Source: Bacteroidota bacterium
Lineage (GTDB): Bacteria; Bacteroidota; Rhodothermia; Rhodothermales; JAAAOL01
Length of the DNA stretch: 6,506 bases
Reading direction: 5' to 3'
NCBI GenBank assembly: GCA_009908885.1
Contig: JAAAOL010000181.1
Coordinates: forward strand, 1-6,506
Part shown: positions 1 through 5,282 of the stretch, piece by piece
Layout of the letters: the number at the start of each line of letters is the position of its first letter
Numbering within the stretch: position 1 is the first letter of the stretch
The notes under the pieces: generated by a model
The model's input: the letters and a program-made list of their open reading frames with translations, nothing else
What the model was told of the DNA's origin: nothing
The model's database searches: none
Made by a program: the position numbers and the translations under genes

Positions 1-39
1 CCGCAGGAGGGCAGACTTCACTGGTTGCGACGCCGTCAT
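1..39 (-). CDS. 5' end of an unidentified gene coupled to parA (partial)
   Basis: An ATG at 39-37 on the minus strand overlaps the parA stop in an ATGA arrangement, and its frame stays open for 13 codons to the window edge (MTASQPVKSALLR). Such 4-base overlaps are a usual sign of translational coupling within an operon. A gene directly downstream of a ParA ATPase is often its partner, such as a ParB-like DNA-binding protein or another cargo adaptor. Thirteen residues are too few to identify the family, so the function is unknown. The start is supported only by the overlap; a short chance frame cannot be excluded. Confidence 0.45.
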   Translation of the reverse strand, partial: MTASQPVKSALLR

Positions 40-1127
40 GAACCCACCGAACGGGCTGCCCGGAGCGCTTCGACGATCGACAGGGACGCAGGCTCGTCAG
101 ACGAGGTGTCCGTGGACGAGGCGTCCTGTTCATCCGGACGGGACGGGGCGTCCGAGGTCGCAGTGTCCTGTTCTTCCGTACGGGACGAGGTGTCCGTGGT
201 CGCGGTGTCCTGGTCTTCCGTGGATGATGGGTCGGAATCCTCGTGCCTCTGCTCTTCCGAGGACACTGTCGTCGACGGAGTCGGGGCAGGCCGCTCATCT
301 GTAGCACTCTGCGTCACCGGCTCGCCCTGTGCCGAGGCAGATCCGGCATCGTCCTCCGGCTCCGAGACGTCCCCCGGGAAGAGATACGTCAGCAGTTCAT
401 CGGCGGCGTTGGCATAATCCCGCGCGCCCCGTGAGTACGGATCGTGCTCGAAGACCGTCGTACCGTCCGAATGGGAGGTCGAGAGCGAGGCGCTGGTCCG
501 GATGACGCTCTCCATCACCCGGTCCCCATAATGTTTTCGGAGATAGTGCCGATACTGGTGATGATTTCGCTTACGAGCATCAACCTGTGTAAACAAAAAT
601 AGGGGCGCCTCCAGGTCGGGGTTGAGCTTGTCGCGCACCATCGCCACCGTGCGATGCGTCTGCTCCGCGCCGACGACGGGCTGATACTCGGGCGTGACCG
701 GGACGATGACGTACCGGCTCGCGACGAGCGCATTCAGGCTGAAGACGGTGACGGCAGCGGCGGTGTCGAACAAGACGACGTCGTACTCCGGGAGGTCGTC
801 CAACGCCTCCCGCGTCCAGAGGACGTCGGTGGGCTTATTGAGGCGTCGCATGACTTTCGTAAGGGTCGAGGACGATGGCAGCAGGTCGAACCCTGGCAGG
901 GACTGCATCTCGACCTGGTCGAGCGACGTGTCGTACTGAAAGAGCATACGAGCAGAGGCGTCTTCGGGCGGTTCGTCGACCCCGAGCATGCGGGTCAGAA
1001 AGCCCTGCGGGTCCAGGTCGATGACGAGGACCTGGTAGCCGCTGAGTCCCAGCGCCGCGGCGAGGTGTACCGCCGTCGTGGTCTTGCCTGTACCGCCTTT
1101 GTGATTACATACTGCGAGCGAAATCAT
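36..1127 (-). CDS. parA: ParA/Soj-family ATPase with repetitive acidic C-terminal tail
   Basis: This is a P-loop ATPase of the ParA/MinD class, which dimerises on ATP, binds DNA nonspecifically and positions chromosomes, plasmids or protein cargo. The deviant Walker A motif is at residues 8-17 (NHKGGTGKTT), with signature Lys10 and Lys15. The DLDPQG motif is at about 37-42, and the Walker B-like strand ends in VVLFD with Asp121. The ATPase core fills residues 1-250, the usual length of small Soj-type ParAs. Residues 251-363 are an extra tail, very rich in Asp, Glu, Ser and Thr and probably disordered. It contains three 14-residue repeats (about 303-344) and ends in a possible amphipathic helix near 349-359 (SIVEALRAAR). 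The ATG start lies 7 residues before the Walker motif, as expected. No parB is visible, but the stop overlaps the start of a further gene. The gene is divergent from the Lnt-like gene, 63 bases away. Whether it segregates DNA or positions another cargo cannot be told here. Confidence 0.92.
   Translation of the reverse strand: MISLAVCNHKGGTGKTTTAVHLAAALGLSGYQVLVIDLDPQGFLTRMLGVDEPPEDASARMLFQYDTSLDQVEMQSLPGFDLLPSSSTLTKVMRRLNKPTDVLWTREALDDLPEYDVVLFDTAAAVTVFSLNALVASRYVIVPVTPEYQPVVGAEQTHRTVAMVRDKLNPDLEAPLFLFTQVDARKRNHHQYRHYLRKHYGDRVMESVIRTSASLSTSHSDGTTVFEHDPYSRGARDYANAADELLTYLFPGDVSEPEDDAGSASAQGEPVTQSATDERPAPTPSTTVSSEEQRHEDSDPSSTEDQDTATTDTSSRTEEQDTATSDAPSRPDEQDASSTDTSSDEPASLSIVEALRAARSVGS
100..225 (-). 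repeat. Three tandem 42-base repeats inside the parA tail
   Basis: Three imperfect direct repeats of 42 bases each lie at 100-141, 142-183 and 184-225. In the plus direction each begins GACGRGGYGTCCG and contains GTCCTG about two thirds through. The period is a multiple of three, so the repeats encode three 14-residue units, TEDQDTATTDTSSR, TEEQDTATSDAPSR and PDEQDASSTDTSSD. Copies differ at both silent and replacement sites, so the expansion is not very recent, but unit length and frame are preserved. Copy number could vary between strains through slippage or unequal recombination. Confidence 0.9.
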
Positions 1128-1141
1128 GCGCCGTACACCGG

Positions 1142-1172
1142 TTCGATGAAGATGCCGCGCAAGTTAGCTTTT
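1142..1172 (+). promoter_or_regulatory. Weak candidate promoter for the Lnt-like gene
   Basis: On the plus strand TTCG (1142-1145) and TAGCTTTT (1165-1172) are spaced 19 bases apart and resemble the Bacteroidota TTTG / TAnnTTTG pair. The leader to the ATG at 1191 would be about a dozen bases. It overlaps the better parA promoter match on the opposite strand, so use of the two might be mutually exclusive. Several positions deviate from consensus, so this is tentative. Confidence 0.22.
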
Positions 1173-1190
1173 GCTTACCCCTAGTGTCAA
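1159..1190 (-). promoter_or_regulatory. Candidate parA promoter
   Basis: On the minus strand TTGACA (1190-1185) is followed after 18 bases by TAACTTGC (1166-1159), close to the Bacteroidota -7 consensus TAnnTTTG. Transcription would begin near 1152, giving a leader of about 25 bases before the parA ATG at 1127. The -35-like box directly abuts the ATG of the divergent Lnt-like gene, so the two transcription units share the 63-base spacer. This is a motif match by eye only. Confidence 0.5.
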
Positions 1191-2801
1191 ATGACAGCCT
1201 CCGGTTCCGTACCTCAGGGTTTGCGATCCACCTCTGCCAGCATCTCGCTGCCCATTCTGCTCAGCGGCATCGCGCTGGGCGTCAGTTTCCCGCCCAACGG
1301 CATCCCCGTGCTGGCCTGGGCGGCCCTCGTGCCGCTCCTCCTGCGCTGGGACGAAGCCGTACGGCCCCGCGTGCTGCTGACAGAAGTCTACACGGCCTAC
1401 CTCCTGGCTTATGCCCTCGCGCTCTTCTGGCCGCTATTGACGGCGTACCCGCAGACGCTGGTCCTCTCGCTGGGGGGGCTGCTGCTCATCCCGCTCCTGC
1501 TCGCCGTACCCTTCGCCGTCTCACTCCCCATCCGGCAGCGCTACGGTCGGCCCTCGGGCCTCGTGGCGCTCGTCGCCGTCCACCTGACCGTCGAGTTCGT
1601 CCTCCAGCACGGCCCCATTCCTTTTCCCTGGGTCACCTTCGGCCACACCCAGGCGAACATGCTGCCGCTCGCGCAGATGGTGTCGTGGACGGGCGTGGCC
1701 GGACTCACGCTGTGGCTCTTGCTGGTCAACACGCTGGTGTTTCTGACCATCGCGGCGGCGGCGTCGCGCACCCGACAGATCGGTTACGGACTGCTCACGG
1801 TGGCGCTCGTCGCTGGAAGCTGGGGTGCGGGCCACTGGCTGCAGCAGCAAGAGACTGAGCCTGACGGATATGTGACGGTCGGCCTGATCCAACCCGGGAT
1901 GAGCACGGAGTATGAAGGAGCCTCCGACGAAGAGCGCCTCGCCCGCCTCGTGCAACTCTCCGACTCGCTGGTGCAGTCGATGGGCATGCCGCCGACGCTC
2001 ATCGTCTGGCCTGGGCTGGTGGATGAGCACCGGACGTCCGCCTCGTGGCAGAGCCGGTATCTCCGGGCCATGCAACGCTGGACGGATCAGATGCAGGCAG
2101 CCCTGCTGATGGGCACGGAACTGATCGCCGCGGACCGGCGCCGGACCAACGCCAAGGTGCGCCACAACAGCGCCGTCCTCTTCCGCCCGAACCAGCGTCG
2201 GCACCGGTACGATCAGGTCGACCTCGTGCCCTTCGCCGAGCACGTCCCGGGTAGCCAGCACGTGCCGCTGCTGCGACGGATCGTACAGCCCGCCGCGGAG
2301 GCCCGTCCGCTCGTGCCCGGCCAGCGCCACGGCCCGCTGACCTACGACGGGATCAACATCGGCGTGCTCGTCGGCTTCGAGGCGATCTTGAGCGATCCCA
2401 CCCGCGCCCTCGCGCGGAAGCAGGCCGACTTCCTCGTCGCCATGACCCACGACGCCTGGTGGGGCCGCGCGCCCGGCTACCGCCAGCACCTCGCGCACGT
2501 CCGCCTTCGTGCCATCGCGTCCCGCAAGACCGTCGTCCAGGTCACGCGCTCCGGAAGCACGGCCGTCATCTCGCCCGATGGCACGATGATTCATGCCGAC
2601 GAGCCGATGGCCGCCCTCTCCCGCATGGTCACGGTGCCCCTCCACCGCGCACAGACGCTCTACGTCCGCGTGGGCGACTGGATCAGCCTGATCGCCCTCG
2701 CCATCACCGCGGTGCTCGGGGCCTGGTGGGTGATCGTCCGCCGCATGACCGTCCCCGGGCACCCGCCCCCCAAACGCGCCCCAGCATCGGCGAATGCGTA
2801 A
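1191..2801 (+). CDS. lnt: Apolipoprotein N-acyltransferase (Lnt) homologue lacking the catalytic triad
   Basis: Lnt is a membrane enzyme that N-acylates the lipidated cysteine of lipoproteins after Lgt and LspA. The 536-residue length and layout fit: several hydrophobic segments between about 18 and 212, a periplasmic nitrilase-like domain at about 228-485, and a final membrane helix at about 497-517. Family landmarks are FPPNGIPVLAWAALVPLL (33-50), GPIPFPWVTFGHTQ (141-154), YDQVDLVPFAEHVP (340-353), VGFEAI (394-399), HDAWWG (420-425) and the following RQH. However, E. coli Glu267 (WPE) aligns with Gly275 in WPG, Lys335 (YNKNHLVPFGE) with Gln342, and Cys387 (CYE) with Gly395. The glutamates matching Glu343 and Glu389 remain (Glu350, Glu397). 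The NDAWFG Asn is His420, and the usual RxTNxG is changed to QVTRSG. The frame is intact, so this is not a decayed gene. I infer a non-acylating paralogue, perhaps a lipoprotein-binding or regulatory protein. Family assignment is firm; activity is doubtful. The ATG at 1191 has no Shine-Dalgarno sequence. Confidence 0.9.
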   Translation: MTASGSVPQGLRSTSASISLPILLSGIALGVSFPPNGIPVLAWAALVPLLLRWDEAVRPRVLLTEVYTAYLLAYALALFWPLLTAYPQTLVLSLGGLLLIPLLLAVPFAVSLPIRQRYGRPSGLVALVAVHLTVEFVLQHGPIPFPWVTFGHTQANMLPLAQMVSWTGVAGLTLWLLLVNTLVFLTIAAAASRTRQIGYGLLTVALVAGSWGAGHWLQQQETEPDGYVTVGLIQPGMSTEYEGASDEERLARLVQLSDSLVQSMGMPPTLIVWPGLVDEHRTSASWQSRYLRAMQRWTDQMQAALLMGTELIAADRRRTNAKVRHNSAVLFRPNQRRHRYDQVDLVPFAEHVPGSQHVPLLRRIVQPAAEARPLVPGQRHGPLTYDGINIGVLVGFEAILSDPTRALARKQADFLVAMTHDAWWGRAPGYRQHLAHVRLRAIASRKTVVQVTRSGSTAVISPDGTMIHADEPMAALSRMVTVPLHRAQTLYVRVGDWISLIALAITAVLGAWWVIVRRMTVPGHPPPKRAPASANA

Positions 2802-2827
2802 CGCGTGATGCGTGATGCGTAATGCGT
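2793..2827 (+). repeat. Heptamer array 1 (5 units, NNTGCGT type)
   Basis: Five consecutive 7-base units, AATGCGT AACGCGT and then GATGCGT twice and AATGCGT, run without gaps. The first unit lies in the last codons of the Lnt-like gene and supplies the first base of its TAA stop, so the array straddles the gene end. Only positions 1-3 of the unit vary. Confidence 0.85.
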
Positions 2828-2962
2828 GGTTTCCTCTCCCGCACGTGATTATTCCGCTGCGCTGCGCTCGTGTTGGAATCGCGCACCGAGACCCTGTGTC
2901 GAGGGTGACACTGTAATACTGATTCAGATGGTTGATGTCCGGATCCTGGTGTCGCCTGTCTT

Positions 2963-2990
2963 GGTGCGTGGTCCGTGTTGCGTGGTGCGT
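2963..2990 (+). repeat. Heptamer array 2 (4 units, NNTGCGT type)
   Basis: Four units, GGTGCGT, GGTCCGT, GTTGCGT and GGTGCGT, lie in the same orientation as the array at the end of the Lnt-like gene, and a decayed fifth unit (GATGGGA) follows. The array is inverted relative to the one at 3027-3054, with which it can pair. Confidence 0.8.
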
Positions 2991-3026
2991 GATGGGAAGG
3001 GGCTATCGCTCCATCAGCGTTTTTTC

Positions 3027-3054
3027 ACGCATCACGCAATACGCATCACGTTCT
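3027..3054 (-). repeat. Heptamer array 3 (4 units, complementary orientation)
   Basis: Units ACGCATC, ACGCAAT, ACGCATC and ACGTTCT lie end to end; on the minus strand they read GATGCGT, ATTGCGT, GATGCGT and a decayed unit. The array is followed three bases later by the first copy of the 31-base repeat, the same order as in the copy at 3217-3277. Confidence 0.8.
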
Positions 3055-3057
3055 CAA

Positions 3058-3088
3058 GCTATACGGACATCGCCAAACGAAAACGGTA
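3058..3088 (+). repeat. 31-base direct repeat, copy 1
   Basis: The sequence begins GCTATACGGACATCGCCA and ends CGAAAACGGTA. It matches 3247-3277 at 29 of 31 positions; the only differences are two adjacent bases (AA here, GG in copy 2). It sits immediately after a complementary-orientation heptamer array, so the true repeat is a composite of about 62 bases (3027-3088). Confidence 0.9.
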
Positions 3089-3142
3089 TAACATCTCCTT
3101 ATCTGGTGCTGTCCGATCCTGTCAGGATAGCCATACCGTATA

Positions 3143-3170
3143 CTCCGTACGTCGTAACGCGTACTCGTTG
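3143..3170 (+). repeat. Degenerate heptamer run
   Basis: CTCCGTA, CGTCGTA, ACGCGTA and CTCGTTG follow one another with CGT recurring every seven bases. The similarity to the better arrays is weak and rests on the period and the CGT core only. Confidence 0.4.
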
Positions 3171-3216
3171 CCACATCTCTCCCCTCTCGCCTCAATCAAA
3201 GTCGTGGAGCCTCTTT

Positions 3217-3244
3217 ACGCATCACGTGTAACGCAGTACGTCCT
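3217..3244 (-). repeat. Heptamer array 4 (4 units, complementary orientation)
   Basis: Units ACGCATC, ACGTGTA, ACGCAGT and ACGTCCT are contiguous and lead two bases later into the second copy of the 31-base repeat. This duplicates the organisation of 3027-3088, with more decay in the heptamers than in the 31-base part. Confidence 0.7.
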
Positions 3245-3246
3245 CG

Positions 3247-3277
3247 GCTATACGGACATCGCCAGGCGAAAACGGTA
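3247..3277 (+). repeat. 31-base direct repeat, copy 2
   Basis: This copy lies 189 bases downstream of the first and differs from it by two adjacent bases. High identity next to decayed flanking heptamers suggests either that the 31-base core is under constraint or that the composite element was duplicated and the simple repeats then drifted faster. It does not look like a coding duplication. Confidence 0.9.
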
Positions 3278-3383
3278 ATAATCCCCATCGAGGAAACCAG
3301 GCAGCTACGACGGCCCAAGCCCACCCGGGCGAGCACGTTGACGCTGCGATCCAGCAACCACGGCACGGGAGAGCGCGATTTCC

Positions 3384-3391
3384 TATCTTCG
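3384..3391 (+). promoter_or_regulatory. Candidate -7 box for maf
   Basis: TATCTTCG resembles the Bacteroidota TAnnTTTG -7 element and lies 25 bases before the first maf ATG. No convincing -33 element is found at the expected distance; TTGACG at 3338-3343 is too far away (40 bases). The match is therefore weak. Confidence 0.25.
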
Positions 3392-3416
3392 CCTCCCCCT
3401 CTGGAATGTCCGAGCC

Positions 3417-4088
3417 ATGCCTCCCGATGTCCGGTCCCGCCGAGCGATGCCCCGTCTGCTGTCCGACACGCCCTTCATCCTTGCGTCCCAGTCGCCCCGG
3501 CGGCGGCGCCTGCTCGAACGGCTGGGGCTAACCTTCGAGGTCATCGTCAGCCCGGCTGAGGAAGTGGTACACGAGCCTCTCGCTCCAGGCGACCTGGTCC
3601 AACGCCTGGCGACGAAGAAGGCCACGCCCATCGCCCAGGATCATCCGGACGCCCTGACGCTCGCGGCGGACACGATCGTGGTGCACGACGGCGACATCCT
3701 GGAAAAGCCGTCCGACGACGCCCACGCCCGGGCCATGCTGGAGCGCCTGAGTGACGCGACCCATACCGTCTTCACCGGAATCGCGCTGCACCATCCGGCT
3801 ACCGACCGCCGCGCCACCGCCGTCGAAGCCACACAGGTCACCTTTGCGCCGCTGAGCGCCGCCGAGATCGACGCCTACGTGGCCTCGGGATCGCCCCTGG
3901 ACAAAGCAGGCGGATACGGCATCCAGGATGACTTCGGGGCCCTCTTCGTGGCACACATCGACGGTGATTATTACAATGTGGTCGGCCTCCCCCTCCACCG
4001 GCTCTACCAGACGCTGCGCCACTCCTTCGCCGACCTGATGGCTCCTTCGCTGTTGTCCCACACCGACGCGTCCCGTTCTCATGCCTGA
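3417..4088 (+). CDS. maf: Maf-family nucleoside triphosphate pyrophosphatase (dTTP/UTP type)
   Basis: Maf proteins hydrolyse nucleoside triphosphates to the monophosphate and pyrophosphate in the cytoplasm, cleaning the pool of modified or excess nucleotides; overproduction arrests septation in Bacillus. The product of 223 residues shows the N-terminal signature ILASQSPRRR (21-30), the catalytic Asp in LAADTIVV (Asp85), and GSPLDKAGGYGIQ (158-170) followed by GDYYNVVGLPL (183-193). The KAGGYGIQ form is that of the YhdE group (dTTP/UTPase) rather than the YceF group (m7GTPase). The start is uncertain: the ATG at 3447 would give 213 residues, closer to the family length of about 190-200, and the first ten residues here look unconserved. 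Neither start has a Shine-Dalgarno sequence. The last 8 bases overlap the amidotransferase gene. Confidence 0.95.
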   Translation: MPPDVRSRRAMPRLLSDTPFILASQSPRRRRLLERLGLTFEVIVSPAEEVVHEPLAPGDLVQRLATKKATPIAQDHPDALTLAADTIVVHDGDILEKPSDDAHARAMLERLSDATHTVFTGIALHHPATDRRATAVEATQVTFAPLSAAEIDAYVASGSPLDKAGGYGIQDDFGALFVAHIDGDYYNVVGLPLHRLYQTLRHSFADLMAPSLLSHTDASRSHA

Positions 4089-4824
4089 CTCCCTCGCCGA
4101 CGTTCGCATCCTGCTGATCCAGGCGCGTGACACCGCCGACATGGAGCACCAGGAACAGGTCTGCTTCGTGGAGCGATGCCGCCTCCCGCTGGAGCAGTTC
4201 CGGCCCGCCAACGTCGTCCGCGATACGATCTCCGTCGACTTGCTCACGGGCGTCGATGGCATGATGATCGGCGGCGCCGGAGAGTACTCGGTCACGAAGA
4301 CCTACCCCTGGACGGACGACCTGCTCGACCTCATCCGCGTGGCGCACGACCGGGATCTGCCCATCTTCGGCTCCTGCTGGGGGCATCAGCTCATCGCCAC
4401 CGCGCTGGGGGGCACCGTCATCACCGACAAGGAGCGGGCGGAGTTCGGTTGCGGCTTCGTCGAGCTGACCGAGGCCGGGCTGGCCGATCCGCTCTTCGAC
4501 GGCGTGTCTCGCCGCTTTCGGGCCAACCTGGGCCACAGGGACCGGGTCATCGATCTTCCCGAGGGCGGCATCGAACTGGCTTTCAATGCCTCCCAGCCGA
4601 ACCAGGCGTTCCGCATCCGTGACAAGCCCATCTACGGGACCCAGTTCCACACGGAGCTCGACGCCCAGCGCGAACGCGAGCGGCTCATCAAGTATCGCCA
4701 CCATTACATCGAGCTGATGGGCGACGACGAGGTGTTCGAACAGGTGCTCCAGAGCCTCGCGCCCACCACCGAGGCCGACCACCTGATGCACGACTTCGTG
4801 GTGACGTACATGCTGGAGGGGTGA
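4081..4824 (+). CDS. Class I glutamine amidotransferase, GMP-synthase-like
   Basis: Class I glutamine amidotransferase domains release ammonia from glutamine through a Cys-His-Glu triad and usually pass it to a synthetase. The triad is intact: the nucleophile elbow GSCWGHQ (97-103) holds Cys99, and the GTQFHTELD segment holds His190 and Glu192. The nucleophile-side strand MMIGGAGEYS (61-70) is also typical. At 247 residues it is a free-standing amidotransferase domain without the ATP pyrophosphatase part of GuaA, as in the many uncharacterised relatives of the GMP synthase glutaminase domain. Its substrate is unknown; some relatives hydrolyse gamma-glutamyl compounds instead. The ATG lies inside the last codons of maf (8-base overlap), so the two are probably co-translated. 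The gene ends 15 bases from the convergent folB. Confidence 0.88.
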   Translation: MPDSLADVRILLIQARDTADMEHQEQVCFVERCRLPLEQFRPANVVRDTISVDLLTGVDGMMIGGAGEYSVTKTYPWTDDLLDLIRVAHDRDLPIFGSCWGHQLIATALGGTVITDKERAEFGCGFVELTEAGLADPLFDGVSRRFRANLGHRDRVIDLPEGGIELAFNASQPNQAFRIRDKPIYGTQFHTELDAQRERERLIKYRHHYIELMGDDEVFEQVLQSLAPTTEADHLMHDFVVTYMLEG

Positions 4825-4837
4825 GTCCCGACCCCTC
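4816..4837. terminator. Hairpin between convergent genes
   Basis: GAGGGGT (4816-4822) and ACCCCTC (4831-4837) form a perfect 7-base stem with an 8-base loop. It overlaps the amidotransferase stop codon and ends three bases before the folB stop. The position suggests a shared two-way terminator. There is no T-run on either side, so a classical intrinsic terminator is not assured. Confidence 0.45.
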
Positions 4838-4839
4838 AA

Positions 4840-5235
4840 TCACGCGGAAGAGCCACCGGATGCGGTTTGGTCCGGCACGTAACGATAGACCGCCTCTGCC
4901 CGGTCACACGCCCCGCCGACGGGGGGATTGGGCTTGCGCACGATCACTTCGATCCGCTCGGCGAAGTCATAGGCCTCGGCCACGCGGTGGGCGATCAGAT
5001 AGGCCAGCTTCTCGATCAGATAGAAGCGGTTCTGCGTGACCAGGTCCTGCACCTGCTGATAGATCTGCTCATAGTCGACCGTCTGAGACAGGTCGTCCGT
5101 CTGCGCCGCCTTCTCAAAGTCCAGATCCACGGAGACGTCCACCTCGTAGCGCCCGCCGATGCGGTGCTCCTCCTGCATGACGCCGTGGTGCGCATAAAAG
5201 ACCGCGTTGACGAGCCGGACGGTTCCGATAGGCAT
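4840..5235 (-). CDS. folB: Dihydroneopterin aldolase
   Basis: FolB cleaves 7,8-dihydroneopterin to 6-hydroxymethyl-7,8-dihydropterin and glycolaldehyde in the folate pathway, as a cytoplasmic octamer. From the ATG at 5235 the product is 131 residues, near the usual 120. It carries FYAHHGVMQEE (13-23), GGRYEVDVSVDLD (27-39), the TDDLSQTVDYEQIY region (46-59), LIEKLA (73-78) and RKPNPPVGG (100-108). By alignment with the Staphylococcus aureus enzyme, Glu23, Tyr55, Glu75 and Lys101 match Glu22, Tyr54, Glu74 and Lys100, so the active site looks complete. The frame continues upstream of 5235 but there it shadows the lipoprotein gene. It follows that gene by 47 bases in the same direction and probably shares its transcript. 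No other folate gene is in the window. Confidence 0.94.
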   Translation of the reverse strand: MPIGTVRLVNAVFYAHHGVMQEEHRIGGRYEVDVSVDLDFEKAAQTDDLSQTVDYEQIYQQVQDLVTQNRFYLIEKLAYLIAHRVAEAYDFAERIEVIVRKPNPPVGGACDRAEAVYRYVPDQTASGGSSA

Positions 5236-5282
5236 GGATGTAGAATCAGTGCGCAACGATGGGAAGATGAATAGACGACCCG

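Larger units (their letters stand above)
2934..3071. repeat. Long imperfect inverted repeat
   Basis: Bases 2974-2994 can pair with 3030-3050 at about 18 of 21 positions. Farther out, GATGTCCG (2934-2941) is the exact complement of CGGACATC (3064-3071), and within the loop TGATGG (2990-2995) can pair with CCATCA (3011-3016). The arms are formed by oppositely oriented heptamer arrays plus part of the 31-base repeat. This could be a remnant of a palindromic mobile repeat or a structured transcript. Spacing of the outer arms is unequal, so pairing of the whole element would need bulges. Confidence 0.5.
2802..3416. other. 615-base repeat-rich spacer without a convincing gene
   Basis: Between the Lnt-like gene and maf there is no frame with recognisable protein features. 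Open frames that cross the region translate the repeats themselves and are rich in Arg, Ser, His and Cys. The spacer contains several degenerate arrays with a 7-base period built on TGCGT or its complement ACGCA, a 31-base direct repeat pair and a long imperfect inverted repeat. The final 139 bases (3278-3416) are free of these repeats and should hold the promoter of maf. No tRNA, rRNA or CRISPR structure is visible. Confidence 0.75.

Noticed and set aside
1521..2762. A 413-codon open frame on the minus strand antisense to the Lnt-like gene
   Set aside because: It is an Arg/Gly/His-rich shadow typical of GC-rich DNA, and the plus frame has clear Lnt family landmarks.
2891..2906. ACCCT-loop-AGGGT hairpin as a terminator for the Lnt-like gene
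   Set aside because: The stem has only five pairs, there is no T-run, and it lies about 90 bases past the stop.
3116..3128. ATCCTG-T-CAGGAT inverted repeat as an operator
   Set aside because: It is a single short palindrome with no promoter or regulator gene nearby, so chance is a fair explanation.
2793..3277. CRISPR array
   Set aside because: Units are 7 bases in contiguous arrays, or two 31-base copies 189 bases apart. There are no regular spacers and no cas gene.
2826..3278. A 150-codon plus-strand open frame in the repeat-rich spacer
   Set aside because: It mainly translates the heptamers and both 31-base repeats (YTDIAKRKR and YTDIARRKR), has no recognisable domain, and its codon use is unlike the neighbours.
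3528..4839. Two long minus-strand frames antisense to maf and the amidotransferase (ending at 3528 and 3838)
   Set aside because: The plus-strand genes carry intact catalytic motifs over the same bases, and the antisense products match no family and have mirror-like composition.
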